Of a stretch of DNA of 64,000 nt, positions 10,944 through 23,800 are shown one piece after another. The notes beneath the pieces were generated by a model. That model saw only the letters and a list, made by a program, of their open reading frames with translations. It was not told where the DNA came from and made no database searches. Every line of letters starts with the position of its first letter. Position 1 is the first letter of the stretch. The stretch is from assembly GCF_018691265.1 (NCBI RefSeq), contig NW_024881303.1:9479777-9543776 (forward strand), written 5' to 3'. This DNA comes from Tyto alba (taxonomy: Eukaryota; Chordata; Aves; Strigiformes; Tytonidae). Made by a program: the position numbers and the translations under genes.

Positions 10944-13929
10944 CCCCGTGAATGCAAACTGAGAATGCAGAAAGGGCATCCTATGAGCAAGCCTCTGGTG
11001 AGGTACGTCTCTCCAGACTGTTGACTCACCACAGTGGAGGAAGTTTCCTGTTAGTTTTGACCTTGCAACAACCATATGAAATGCCCTTTTCGTTCCTGTC
11101 TGTGATGGATGTCCTTATGAACCTTTGAAATGTTATGGTCCACTTTGGAATTATGGTGTTTGGGTTTTTTTTGTTTTGTTTTGTCATGCTTTAGCTTAAC
11201 CTGGCTTGTGATGCCTGTTATTTCAAAGTGGTGGCCTAAAGTCAGGGTATCAATTTCTATGGTGTGGTAATCCCTCACGTTGTGCACCCATCTGGTCTGG
11301 CAGTGCTCTGAAACCAACATACTTGGAGCAAAATGCAGGTGAGCTTTTAGGCAGCAGGAGCAGAACATGTTTGAATATGTCTGTAGCAGGGGTAAAAACA
11401 CATGCATACTAACACAGGTGTTCAAGAGAAAAGTGGATGAAATGTAATCATTGTCACACACACATGCACACAATGTATGCCAAATAAATACCAAGTAAAT
11501 ACACTTGTGTCCAGAAATAGTATAGTGTATTGCCAAAAGAAGCAATGCACTTGTATCTGGATATATGGGATGTATAGCTATGTCATTACAAGGTACTTAT
11601 CGCCAGCTGGATGTGATAGATAGCCATATAAGTACATCTTGTTTATTAACTCATACTTATGGTATAAGACCATATAAACACAATGTATTCACAGACACAT
11701 AAAATCTCTCCTACTTATCAGCTCATCATCTCACTTCCTATCTCAGCAGAAAATGTCTTCTCCCTTACTGAATCTTCTTGGCTTGTGCTTCTTATTTAGA
11801 TGAATGATTCTGCCCTTTAGCTTCCCAGATGCAGTGTGGGGATAGAGCTTATATGAAAATGTTTGTCATAAAACAGATCACAGAAAACAAGGCTGGGAGA
11901 GTCTTTGTGAAGTTATGTTGTGGATTCTTTGGCAATGAGCAAGGACTGGCAACACCTGTGCCATACTTGTGGCAATTTCAGGACTATCCTGACAACCATT
12001 CCATAAAAGAAGGGGAGCAGAGCAGAGTCATCCCTCCACCCCCAGCAAGGGAGCAGGGTAGGCTAGGGGGAGAAATAACCCCTAGCCCAGGGCATCAGGC
12101 ACTTCTATGCCGGCAAATGCAAGACAGCAGCATTAAAGGGTGAATAGCAGTCAATTTTTGCTCTTTATTTTGTTCTCTTCTTGCTTCTGGTAGTGCCTAG
12201 GGTGCCTAAAGGACAACTTGTCTACACCTGTATGTGGAGATATACTGAAGTGTTATTTTTTTATTGCAATAGCAAGTCAAGAAAGTGCTAACACTGAAGG
12301 CTATGTGACAGCAGGAGATTTTATGTAGTTCACAGTAACCTTTTAATATCAATTTTTGTTTTGAAGCCCTTTCTGAAGTTGGGTTGAGGCTAATATCCCC
12401 CTTTTGTAGTGGGGAAACTGAGGCATGGGAACGTACTAGAGTCTTGGTCCAGGTCCAGAATTAGAATTAAGGTTTCTGAGTCACTGTACTACCAAATAAA
12501 CAGCATACAGAATAGCTGATTCAGATGAAAAGTGCTTGTCTGCTTTATTGATTTACACAATTATCTGTGACCCTGATGCTGTAGGACAGATGATGCTATT
12601 ACTACTTCATAGTAAGGAGATATTACAAAGGCTTTGTCAGGCTCATTTTGCTCCAATCCCTTACTCAGGAGCATCCAAGCCAGAAGTAATTCATAACTTG
12701 TTCCTCCTAGGCAAATTACTAAAATCTTTTCATCTTATTCTTTCCTGTGAGGAGTTATGGATATGCAGTATATTTCTTAGAAAAGTTGTTCTGAAGCATT
12801 TTCAGGGAATTTAATCCCTTCCACCCTATATTTAACCTGCTTTCCTAAAAGAATGAGGTATATACAATTGCATGAGCTATCCACCTGCAGTCTCTCCATA
12901 TTCCTCTTGATCTTTAACAAGGTGAGCCCCTCTTTTGATTCCAACTATAGTTGACAGAGGGACAGAGGTCTCAAAGACACTCTATTCTTGGGATTTTTGT
13001 GAAACTGGCAGCAGGAGGAAGCCCAGGAGAGGCCACCACTGGAAACTCCAACATGACCTTCCCAGGTGTGGGCAGAGCTGGGTGGTAGAGAGGGGAGAAC
13101 CTGAAGCACTGAGGGTGTGGAAGGGGATGTGGACTGTTGAAAAGGGATAAACCAAAATCCAGGGCACACAAGAAAACTGACTAGAAATATTTCTGCTCCC
13201 TTGGACTACTTTGTTCCCTCAATAGACATTCCTGTGGAACTTCTCTGGGTAAGGACCTGGCCTTGCATCTTCAGCCCAAAGGGCTCATGTGATACTGGCT
13301 GTTAATTCTCTCACTGGTCCAGGAGTGATTGTAGCTCTGGGCAAGGGGCCACCTGGAGAAGTGAGATAACATGACACACACCCCAACTACAGGGAACCAT
13401 GGTTCCAAATTAGATGTTCTCATGTGCAAATGTCTATCTTGTCCCATCTTATGTTCAGCATCATGCTTCCCTGTGAGACACTGAACTGTAGCTAACCCTT
13501 CCCACATGTAGGTTGTTCACTCCTCAGTGGGGTAAAAAATTGCTTGTGGGTCACACAGTGTTTTGGTTTTGTTTTACAAATAGGAGGAACAACAGGGAAA
13601 GTCTCTTGGTCAGACTCTTAGTCTGGACCATTCTTTGAGCAGTGTAAGAAGGCAGCTGTCTTTTACCAATGAAAGTCCTTGTTAAGTCTTAAAAGAGCAC
13701 AATGCAGCTGACATGACCTGGGCTCATAAAGAAATTTGAGGGAGCTTATAGCTTGTTCCATGGTTGCTACAGCATGTGTGTGGTGCATTTCTTAGAGTCA
13801 AGAAGCTAATGCTACTAGAGAGAAGCCTGTATCTGCTGAGCAAAGCTGCAATGCTCTTAAATAGCTGGTAAAGCAGTGAGGTGCTACTTGAATTACACTG
13901 ACTTGGCCTCCTAATTTTGCCTTCATTTC
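10944..13929. other. Gene-free unique sequence
   Basis: No supported gene. The 164-codon minus-strand frame at 11051-11545 has no recognisable domain. It includes a stretch encoded by a T-rich run near 11165. One MIR-like relic is listed separately. The rest is unique. Confidence 0.55.
12390..12495 (-). repeat. MIR-like SINE relic (antisense)
   Basis: ATATCCCCCTTTTGTAGTGG is followed by GGGGAAACTGAGGCATGG, then decayed text ending in GAGTCACTGTACTACC. The order matches antisense MIR/CORE-SINE: 'TATCCCCATTTTACAG', 'GGGGAAACTGAGGCA', and then the segment from the 5' half ending near the tRNA-like head. It is an old amniote repeat, about 105 bp long and strongly diverged. Confidence 0.6.
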
Positions 13930-13946
13930 TTTTTTTTTTTTTTTTT
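13930..13946. repeat. Poly(T) run, 17 nt
   Basis: An uninterrupted run of 17 T. It is paired with an A-rich run about 90 bp to the right (14034-14057), so the two could fold back on each other. Confidence 0.95.
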
Positions 13947-14033
13947 ACTCAGTTCTCTTCCATGACATGAAAGCCCAATAATTGACACTCAGCTGCTATC
14001 AACTCTGTTTTAATACTACGTTTCTGAGGTAGG

Positions 14034-14057
14034 AAAAAAAAAAAAAGAAAAAAAAAA
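14034..14057. repeat. Poly(A) run with one interruption
   Basis: Twenty-three A residues broken by a single G. It lies opposite the T run at 13930-13946. Confidence 0.95.
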
Positions 14058-14059
14058 GA

Positions 14060-14190
14060 GCTTCTTCCAAGATCATTAGCTGACAATTGCAGCCTGTTTG
14101 AAAATGGCTTGCACTCTCTGCTAATTGGCCTACCAGACCTGTTCATTTGTTAATTTGCTGCCATTAGGTAACTGGCACATCTCTGCTGTG
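14060..14190. promoter_or_regulatory. Homeodomain-motif-rich segment, conserved-looking
   Basis: Within about 90 bp the segment holds CATTAG, CTAATTGG, TTAATTTG and CCATTAGG, that is, several TAAT homeodomain cores plus a CAATTG E-box. Motif crowding of this kind is typical of conserved vertebrate non-coding elements. Conservation itself cannot be seen from one sequence. Confidence 0.2.
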
Positions 14191-16764
14191 GACAGAATAA
14201 GGCAAGGACTGAGGATACAGTCTTGGTCTTTTTCTTTGGAGGCTTTGAGAGTTCCAGATAGAGATCAAGGCTGCTCTGTGCCTGCCAGGGGGGACCATCC
14301 TCAGGGGCAGTAGGACACTGTACAGACACCCTGGGTTGGGTGTCATCCCTGATGGATGGTATAAAACTTGAGCTCTGTGTTGAAGGGGATAGGCTGAATG
14401 AATAAATTGTTTTAGGTTGAGTGAATAGCTCAACCTTGAAGCAATTATTACAGCTACTTAGATTGGCCCCAAATTGACTGTTTTTGGATTTGGAAGGTGA
14501 AGAAAAAAGAGATGTTTCAGTGCTAAATGAATGTTTTGACCAGAATTGAGTCCTATAGATATGAGTGAAAGGTTGGACCCACAGATCAGGTACCAATACC
14601 TGGACATGACCCTCTCCTCTTCTCTCCTTGGTTATGAGACTGTAACCTGGGATGAGGATTTAGGCTTCTGTCATTGACCATGGGCCCTGGGCATGGGCAG
14701 CCATCCATCTCTCTTGCTGTTTGTGTGAAACAGGAATGGACAGACGGGAGAAGAGACAGACCAGCTCTGCTCTCAGTCTGGTGAGGCCAAGCCCAGGAGG
14801 GAAACACAGATCCCAGTATGTGGGGATACCCCACTGTGCCCACCCTTGGATATGTCCTATACTTGGATGGTTAGGCTATTTTTGGAGGAAAATGACCTTG
14901 AATTGAACAGGGATGGGATTTGAACTGAGATTAATGCCTGAGATGCTGCAACAGAAGAGACATCAGCTGTGTCTCTCAATCTGTGAAAGGTGCCAAATGC
15001 CCCGAAACTATTTATACATTTAAGAGTACTCACTGAGTGCAAACCACACTGTTTCAGGTTGGCTGAAACAGGATCTTTTAGCAGCTTCACTCTGTGATTT
15101 AAAATAAATTGCTCTTCCCCGTATCAGGTCTGTCTCCTCCAGCCAGTTGCACTGCTGTGCCAAGCAGAAGTGCAGCCCATCTGCAAACTGGTGTTACCAG
15201 CTGGTGACATCTCTGTGTTAAGGACCTGCTTTTTTGGCAGATGCTAGCCATAATTTCTTCGGTGTTAGAAGGAAAATTAATTAGCCCATTCGGTGCACAA
15301 AGCTGCTGCATCCCACCTGGAAAGGCCTCAGTTTTAGCTCTCTGGAGTGTCCTGAGTTTGCAGGGAACTTGTGTCATGGTCAGATCCAGGAATCAGCCTG
15401 GATTTTGTCCCCCACTGTCCAACAGCTCTGCCTCACTCTGGTACTTACCCCTTACCTCTGTGCCCTAAAACCAGACCTGGGATCAAATATTATGTTGCTC
15501 ATCCCATGTGGCCACACACCAGTGCCCTTCACTTGTATCCTTCAACCCAAGGATATCAGGGACATCTCAGACTCAAAACTTATTGCCCTAAAATCACCTG
15601 CTGTTTTCCAAAGAGTGTGTTTGAACCCTGCACTTTACCACCACACACATGAATTGTTTCTGCCCCTGCCCCAGTGCAATGGCCACAGAGTAGAAGATGA
15701 AGGGTTGCATCCAGGTGTGGGAGTGCAAACCTCTCCTCCTTCATCTCTGTGCAGGACCTTACTGATGGCAGCATGATCAGAAAAGAGTGTCTTGTCAGCA
15801 AGACCAATGGTAATGACCTAAAAACTAAACTTCAGAGCAGTTTTGCTGCTTTTAAACTAAGTAGAAAAATGATCCATGTTGTAACAGGTCATTCTCAGTT
15901 CCTGGTTCTCAGTGTCTGACCTTTGCTACCTAACACTGGTACTTTTTTTACGCCATGCACCTAAGAAAATACAATTTTTGTGTGTGATCTAGGTGTTGGG
16001 CACAGTGATTGAAGCAGATTCCAGGGGTACCACGCCATGGTGGAGAGTGAAGAGGACACTAGATCCTACCTTGGACCTGCCTTTGTGTCAGGGCTAAGTC
16101 CAGGACCATCTTTGGCAAGCTGGAAGTGGGGAACTGGTTGAGCACCCCTGGGGAGGACCTGGATTTGAGTGGGTAACCTGTGTTTTGGTGATGTTGAAGG
16201 AAAACAAGCAAAAGCCCATATAATTCTCCCTAGACAGGGGCTTTTGCCACCCAGCTATGTTAGTCACAAATCGCACCTCATCGCACCCGACAGTCACAGC
16301 TAGGCTGGAAAAAGTTTGTCATCTTGACCCGGCGTCAGGAGCTGGAGGATTTAGCGGGCTCTTCCTTGCTGCGTTTTGAGAATTTCTTAAGAAAACACTT
16401 TCCTTCCGTGGATGATTTCACAAGTTGGGAGAAAAGCAGCTGTTGGTGGTTCACGGCTCAGATTTCCCTGAGAAGTGTAAAGTCTCAGCTGGACACCACG
16501 TTGATAGATTTTATAGATTTCCTCTCAGTCCCTCCACATCCACCAGGCAGCTAAAGTAAGCTACAGTGCATTTCTCTGTGTTTAACTTCTTGAGATAATC
16601 CATTTGCCTCTGTTCTTTGAAAACTTACTGAATAAGCCACTTGTTCCACACTGGTGGGGAAATAACACTTTGGGGGCCCCTTTTGTGCCTGTCTTATGTA
16701 TAACAGAAGCACAGAGTTTTATAAAGTCTAATAAATACCCAGCTCTGCCAGATGTTAGCTTTCC
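14191..16764. other. Gene-free unique sequence
   Basis: No supported gene. The largest frames (148 codons minus at 14150-14596; 135 codons plus at 15369-15776) have overlapping competitors and no recognisable domain. One tight inverted repeat is listed separately. The stretch 15000-15320 has a conserved look (TTAATTAG, CAGCTG palindrome) but nothing firm. Confidence 0.5.
15049..15071. repeat. Perfect 9-bp inverted repeat, 5-nt loop
   Basis: CTGTTTCAG (15049-15057) and CTGAAACAG (15063-15071) enclose GTTGG. It could fold as a short hairpin. No terminator, miRNA or other RNA family is recognised. Confidence 0.75.
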
Positions 16765-16806
16765 TTTTTTTTTTTTTTTTTTTTTCTTCTTTTTTTTTTT
16801 TTTTTT
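16765..16806. repeat. Long poly(T) tract
   Basis: T21, a 5-nt interruption (CTTCT), then T16. On the opposite strand it is an A-rich tract, as left by a retroposed poly(A) tail. No recognisable element body is attached. It produces the phenylalanine string in the plus-strand frame at 16604-16846, which is rejected as a gene. Confidence 0.95.
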
Positions 16807-19018
16807 CCTACTAGAAGGAGGTCAGAATTTGAGTTCCAGACTTTAGCTGACTGCAAATAAAATAGGACTGTTTCTAAGAGACGTGTTGTGACAGTGTAAA
16901 TTATCACATTTTATATGGTGTTAAATATAGAAATGCCACTTAAGAGGGGATGCATTTTGTTCAGCATCTGAAATTTGTCTCGTCAAGACATCCTTGTGAG
17001 ATGGTGTCTGTTTATTATCTTCCCACTTTTTTAGTCTATTATTCTGCTCTGTCTGCTGACAATGGTTAATGAAGAAGTTATAGCCTTTTCTGTTTTTCAT
17101 GGTGTTTGAGAGATGGGGGCAGGTCATTGAATAACTCATAGGGGCTGACTCCAAATTAGCACGCGATAGAGAATTTCCCACTTGCATGATCTGCTCCTTC
17201 CTCCCTGGGATAAACTTCTGGGTTAAGTGCAGGGAGCAGAGGTAGGTGAAAGATGCAAAAAGGCTGTGCTAATACACAGCCCTGCGACTACAGCCAGGGC
17301 TGAGAGGCTGGAGGGTCCGCAGGAGGCAGGCGGAGAGACGGAGCCAGCGAGGAGATGTGATACAGCCCAAGTCAGGAAAACCAGGGTGAGGAAGAAAAAC
17401 ATTTCCCTTAGGCTGGAACAGACAAAATTCACTGGAGTGAATGGTTTTGAAGTTTGTTCAGTTATTTTGGCTAAACCTAGCTCATTGATGTCTCTATTTC
17501 CTTCTCCCATTGGAAAAGCATGTGTTTGGTCTCATTTAAAAAACGCCATTTTCTTTATGGTGTATGCTCTCTGCTGCTTCTCAAGAGTGGTAATTGCATG
17601 GAAACTTGCATGGTTTATACCTAAAGGAATCTTAATTTTAATACATACAAAATTACGCCTATTTAAGCCTCATTTAGTTAGAAGCAGTGCAGTTTTCCAT
17701 CAAACGCTTCTCCAAACAGAAGCTGGTTTTGCACTTAAAGTGGATTCTCAGTTGTAACTTTATCTTCCCCACCTTGGTCTCAGCTCCATTAAACTTAATC
17801 ACCATCATATACTATTACCCGTTCAGTTAATGAAAAATAGTTTTCTCCAAAGGTAGAGTGTTGTAATTAAGGGCTCTGTACAGCCACAATAGCTTTTGAC
17901 ATCAACCTTTTTCACTTTTAAAATTGGTCCATTTTGTGCAGAGTGAAAGGCCAGAAATGCTTATGAGTCAAAATAATTCCGCTCAGACGATGGGAAAAAT
18001 GATCACATAGGATTACACAGCCACAGATAAAATTTTGCAACAGGTTCTTGCCCCTGACATGGATCATCAGACAGATCTGATAAAACTCCTAAGTAGGCCA
18101 GTGTTGCCCAATAAATTAATAGCAGTGTTGCTTTTATTCAGAATGATACCAGGCTGCTTTGAAAGCAGTAATGAGACTTATGCACAATGGGGTGTGTGGT
18201 CTGGTCAGAGATCCCAGTTTGTGGAGGAGAACAGGTCCATCCCTTTATCCACAGCACCCGTGGGCGTGCCAGCAGTTCAGAGAGGTGATGGTTCAGGCCC
18301 AACTGAGCTAAAGTGAAATAATTTGTTTGAATATTCACAATATCAAATTGTTCTGTCAAAATTACCATTTTTTTGCCTATGCACTGAATTAATTTTGTAT
18401 TCTCTTCCTCATCCCCTAAATTAAAAAAGTCCTGCATGGAAAATTCCTGATCCATGTTCATAAAAATACGTTCTTATGCATGTTCTTATGATGCACATCC
18501 AAATATATAAATATAGTTTATTCATAGCTATACAGAAATAAAGCGGGATTTTCAAAAGCAGTCTAACTACTCCCAGCCTAAACTACTTGGAGTAAAAGCA
18601 GGGAGAGTTTATAATTATATTCACTGGGAGCTGTGCTAGTCCCCTGCTGAGTGCTTTTAAACATTCCTCTCCTTAGACTCTACTGGGAGAGAAATATACT
18701 GTATTTATAGCCATCTTGTTTCAATATAAACATGTCAAACTGTAAATCTCAGGCACAGAGATGGGCTCAAGCTGAAAAATTCAAATCCAGATTTCTGACG
18801 TTCTCTATTTCAGATCAGCTCCACTGTGGGCTTTGGGTTCAGGAATCTGGGACTGGTTTCTCATTTAGGTCCAGCTTCCTTCCACACACCCAGAGAGGGT
18901 TGGTTCTGTGGCCCTGTGTCCCACTGAGGTCTGGTTATACTACGTATGCTGAATTAGCTCCTGATTTCTCTCAACTCCAAGGTGCTTTCCCAGAGCGTAA
19001 CGCCCTTTCAGTTTCAGC

Positions 19019-19038
19019 ATGTATGTATGTATGTATGT
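19019..19038. repeat. (ATGT)5 microsatellite
   Basis: Five uninterrupted ATGT units. It explains the repeated Met-Tyr-Val-Cys string in an overlapping plus-strand frame. Confidence 0.95.
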
Positions 19039-19744
19039 CCCTGATAACCTTGCTCCCATTCAGAAGATGATTACGCATTTCCTCCGTAATGGGAGCGACG
19101 TGTACCTGTCTTTGGTTTCACATTTTTGTTCTGCGTGTCCCTGTGCCTTTCCTTCCATGCCCTGTGCTGAAAAGAGCCTAATAATACAACGGCAACAACA
19201 AAAATAGCATTGTGGTTATTATTAGCGTCAGGCAGGTTTCTTGCTGGGAACGGATCATTCTGTGAGATGGGCCGTGTGCTGCAGGACAGGGCACTTCTCC
19301 CGCCTCCTCGGGCTCCTCCGATGGGAGGTGGAGGTTGGAGAAACGCAAAGCAAAACCCAATGAACTTTAGCTAATTTGGGAAATGACAGCAGCTCTTGGT
19401 GTGTTGACAATCCTAAACTTATTTAAGCAGTAGATCCAAGGGAGAAAGCGGGGGAAAAGAAAATGTTTCCATAACGACTGACACGTGAATGCTGTTACCA
19501 TTCCCACAAGGTGCCGGCATGTGTTCATGGCACACGCATCTCCTAAAAAGGTGTGCGTGCTCTGCAGATGTTTTCTTGGAGCGAGAGATGTCCTAATAAG
19601 CAGGTACATTGTTCCACATGTTTAATCATGAACGGTAGTGAATGGATGCTTCAATTCTCCTGACCCTTTTTTCTTCCCTCTTGACCTTTTCCTTTCCTAG
19701 CTTGTCACAAATGAAGAATGATTATTAACAGAAACAAAAATATA

Positions 19745-19780
19745 AGAAAAAAAAACAAAAGAAAAAAAGAAAGTAAAAAA
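19745..19780. repeat. A-rich purine tract
   Basis: The tract is almost entirely A with scattered G and one C, broken by a single T. It is low-complexity and may be the decayed tail of a retroposed element, though no body is recognisable. Confidence 0.85.
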
Positions 19781-20766
19781 GATTATGCTTGAGGGAGAAG
19801 GATGACTTGGGAACATAAAGGAGAGTGGAAGTGTGTTATGTAGCATTTGTTTTCTCTGCTGCCATTTTATTGCTTTTCTGGGAGCCCTGCCAGAAAAATG
19901 GTGAGTAGCACTTTAATTAAAGAAGGCTCTGTGTGCACTCCAGCTGTTCCTCATGTGACCAGCCTGTCTATGGGTAAAGCAAAGGATGCTCCCGCCAGCT
20001 CACCCAAATCAATGCTAACCTAATTCCCGACCACACACTGTCAGGCGTTCGTGCAAACCTGCAGCATTTAGGGCACTGTCTGTGAGCCAGACGCTCGGTG
20101 CCCCATCCTGTTCCTGGGATCCTCATGTATCTGAAGGCAGAATCTGGCAGCAGGATTGCAGGGGGTGCATGAGTGCACAGAGGGAGGTGGGGCTTCACTT
20201 AAAACATTTTCTCTGCCTGCGGCAATATTCATTACCCATAAACAGACCTTACTGCCTGGAAGAAAGGGTATTTTGGGGTTGATGGTGAAAGATTGGGCCC
20301 CCACTGAAGTTTCTGGGAAAGCAGAAATTGGCTGTGAATGAGTATGACTTAATTTTTCAGCAGTAATCTAGATCCGAGATGCCCTAGGATTAGGGAATAC
20401 CAGTGCATTGGAGGTTTTTTTGCTGGCTTTGGAGAACAAACAAGTCAGCTGGAAAAGAAGAGGCTGCTAAGCCAATGCACCTAAGCTGAAAATCCAGCTG
20501 CGCATCTGGAAGGTGCCATAAGAATTCAACAGCAATGTTAAGAAAATACTAATAAATCAAAGCTGTGTAACAGGATGGAAATTTTTGTGATGACCCTATA
20601 AGAAAACTGACAAAGGATCTTCTAGTTTATACATATTAAAGTTGTGTTTCTTGTGAAACCGTCCTCTGAACCTAGTTTCTTGTGGAAGAAAATGTTTACT
20701 GCACTGACATAGACTATATAGTCCCTTAAGACAACAGATTGGACCAAGTTCTTGTTTATGCTACAG

Positions 20767-20878
20767 GGCCCCTTTGCCACCCTCTGCCAGTGTGATGGGC
20801 ACAAAGATGAATGTCCTGTTGTTTGTTCCCACTGTAAGACCATTCTCCAGTGCCAGACAGGCTCAAAGGGGCTTCTCT
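20767..20878 (+). other. Splice-bounded, cysteine-rich open segment (doubtful exon)
   Basis: The segment follows a pyrimidine-containing ATGCTACAG acceptor-like site and ends at TCT|GTAAGC, a good donor match, giving 112 bp. The open frame reads C-x-C-x6-C-x3-C-x2-C-x5-C with further cysteines downstream, so the 69-codon frame at 20752-20961 holds 13 cysteines. I recognise no domain: the CQCDGH start recalls laminin-EGF modules, but the later spacing does not fit. It could be a lineage-specific exon or chance. Confidence 0.15.
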
Positions 20879-23800
20879 GTAAGCGAGCGTGTAATAAACC
20901 CCTGTGTAATAAAACCCTGTGCTTTTGTTGCAGCAGCTCAGTGCCATTACTGCCATCGTGAATGTCACTTCTGATGTACTAATTTAAGTGCGACATGAAA
21001 CGTCTAAGTGTAACCTAAAGTGTCCCACAGCTGAAGCGTTTTATTGTACTTTCACACACCTCACATACTAGTAAGTAACATGAAGCTGCTTCTTCCTACA
21101 GGGTTATGGAGCTGAGCCTCCTGTATTGACCTGTGTGAGACCTTTTTTGGGAGCTTTCCAACCCTTTTCCTTTCATAGCCTGAGAATTGTTCCTTCTGTA
21201 TTTGTTTATCTCCCTGCACACCTAGGTCTATTCACATGGTTTACAGCAGTGGAGATGAATTGATATAATACATTGAGGAGATTCAAGACCCAGCTATTGT
21301 ATTTTTAAAAGTAAACTTCAGAGTAGTGAGGACAGGCTGGACTTCCCCTTCCAGAAAAAAGGAGAAATGGAGGCAAAAACCTGATAAAGGGGAGATGTTA
21401 TCTGGATGCGGCAGAAGCGCAGACGTTTACATGGAGTCTTGTGTGCAGGTGGCAGGTCAGAGCTCTACCTTGCACACTTTGGCCAGCCCTAATGTGTTTG
21501 CAGAAGGACTCGTGGTAGCTGAACAACTGTTGATGCATGTTGGCAATGTTTTGAAAAGGGTCAGCTCATTCTTTTCGGGTGGAGAAGCCTTGGTGCCAGC
21601 TGTGGATAGTTTCTGAGCAGTGGATGGAAGCTCTGGAGGCTTTTGTGTGATGTTTCCTTTGTCTGTTTATTGTGAAATCCAAATGATGCTCTGAGCCCTG
21701 TCTTTGCAAACCCACCAAGTTGTCATTGTCATATTTTGGGTTCCATCAAATATAGCAATGTGTTTTCCTCAGATACGGAAATATATGCTGCATGTTTGTG
21801 GGCCCTGCATACAGAGTCTGGCCACAGTCATCTCTGCTTGTGAGTTGACTGCATGCTCTCCTCTTGGCTGGAAATATGAGGAGTGCAAGGCCTTTTTCTT
21901 TTACACTCAAATGCCTATCTTATTTCAGTGACACCATCTGTTCATTTATACCCCAGTTCATTTCTCTGAAGTGTTTTATCTGTTTTCTGCAGTCCAGTCT
22001 CTCTTTGGGTGACGCTGTTATGAGAATCTTTCATTTCTCTGGTGCTGCCTCTCAGCTCAATACCAGATTGTTTCCTCCAACCGTGCAAGTTTCTTTTACA
22101 AGAAAACTCATAAATTATTTTCCTTTCCCTAGACTTTATTTTTTGGCTTGCTAGGCAGTTTACCTTCTCTTCACATACATCTGAGTGAACTTTGTTTGTC
22201 CTGGCTGCTTTGAAGCACAGGCTCAGAAGCAGCAACAACTTTATGAGCTAAAAATGATCTGGGCAGAGTTCGTGTTTATATAGGAGGCCCTTTGCTGTTC
22301 TGTGCATCCAGTGCTGGGGAATAATACAACAGAAACTATCTTCTTTTACAGTGACACGAGTTCCTTATTAGCAGAATTATTTCCAAAATGTACCTGGAGA
22401 TGGCACTTGTACTGCCATGGTTTACTTCTGATGCTTCTCACAAGTTTTTTCCCTCCTGTAACTTAGATATGTCTCTCCCAGTTACAGGCAGGCTAATGTG
22501 TCTCTTGGTAATACCTGTCTATCTATCTATTTATTTATTTATTTTTGGTACAAGTGTTTGTTGATTTGCTAGAGACACCCTAGGGGCACAGCTTTTACTG
22601 TCATTCTGTTGTGGTCTAACAGGTGCCTTTATCCTTCAGATGTGCTGGTCTTTGAACTAGGGCTGTGTCATCTTTGTGTAATCATTATTGGCAGGAGATT
22701 TGCTCCTGCTGTCTGACTGCTTCTGTTGGGTAAGGATGTCTCTCCACAGTTGATGATTTTGACTCCCTGACACCTAGACAGGAGCAGATAAGGGTTTTTC
22801 TTGGTCCAAACCCTGATCCTGTTGCCATCCTTCTGGGCTTCGCCAGATGCTGTGCAGTTATGGACAGCCTCATCTCCATTCTGTCCTGAGTTGTACCTAA
22901 TTTGTGTAATGTGTGGTTCCCACCACAAATTGGGCTGCTACCTTTTGCCATTTCTTCACAGAGCATTTGATGACCAGATGCAGACATGCCGATCTAAACA
23001 CAGCAGTCTCTGGTCTGTGGCACTTATTATAGCTGGCTGCTTGGCTTGGCACTCTAAGCTTTTTTCCTTAATCTTCTCTTGGGCTAAGGCAAACTACCCT
23101 GCATATGAAACACAAACTTGGTTTTTGGGCTTGCAAATCAATTTTCCATGTCTGGATGTTTTTCTGGTGGAAACATGGGTGTTGTAGGGAGTTGGATAAA
23201 TAGGTTTCATTCCAACACAAGGTCAGGATGTGGCCAAGGTACATACCCAGCCTGACAGATCCAGCACTCCTCATCCTGCCCAAACATAACCATGTTGTCT
23301 CTCCAGGCTGACTGTGTCCATCATGTTTCATGTGTCTTGTGAAGAATGACAGTGCGAAAGCATCCAGGTCTGCAAACCCGGATTAGTTCCGTATTGACAA
23401 ACCTAGAAATGCTTCAGCCTAAGATGATGTTCCAGCAGTGTATAAACACATCTGGAGCTGAAACAGTCTCTGTCCTTGGCAAGGATACCAAGGGGAAGAC
23501 TAGCAAGAGAATAAGTGGTCTACAGTGTAGTGGGACATCTTGGAGACATCAGGCTAGGACACAGATGAGAGCTCAGGAGTGGGTAAGGGTGTGCTCATGG
23601 TGGTACACATAGCAGGGAGAGGGAGGGGGAGAGCCTTTGGGACTGACAGAGGGAGAGAAGAGAAGGGCATGTGTGGGGGAATATGCAAAAAAAAAACCCC
23701 AAGGAGGCAGAGGCGTCCCAAATTCAACTCTGCTCATCTGGCTAATGCCATTTAAAGCCTTTCCAGGCAGCATCATGGCTGCACCTGGCTGAAGTCATGT

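Larger units (their letters stand above)
16807..20766. other. Gene-free unique sequence
   Basis: No supported gene. The 176-codon plus frame at 17227-17757 crosses a composition change and lacks a recognised domain. The interval 17840-18060 is AT-rich with TAATTA-type cores and could be conserved non-coding DNA. Two simple repeats are listed separately. Confidence 0.5.

Noticed and set aside
11051..11545. 164-codon open frame on the minus strand
   Set aside because: It contains low-complexity lysine/threonine from a T-rich run and many cysteines and histidines without a zinc-finger spacing. It is treated as chance.
17227..17757. 176-codon open frame on the plus strand
   Set aside because: It joins a GC-rich charged part to an AT-rich hydrophobic part across a composition change, matches no family I recognise, and has an opposing minus frame.
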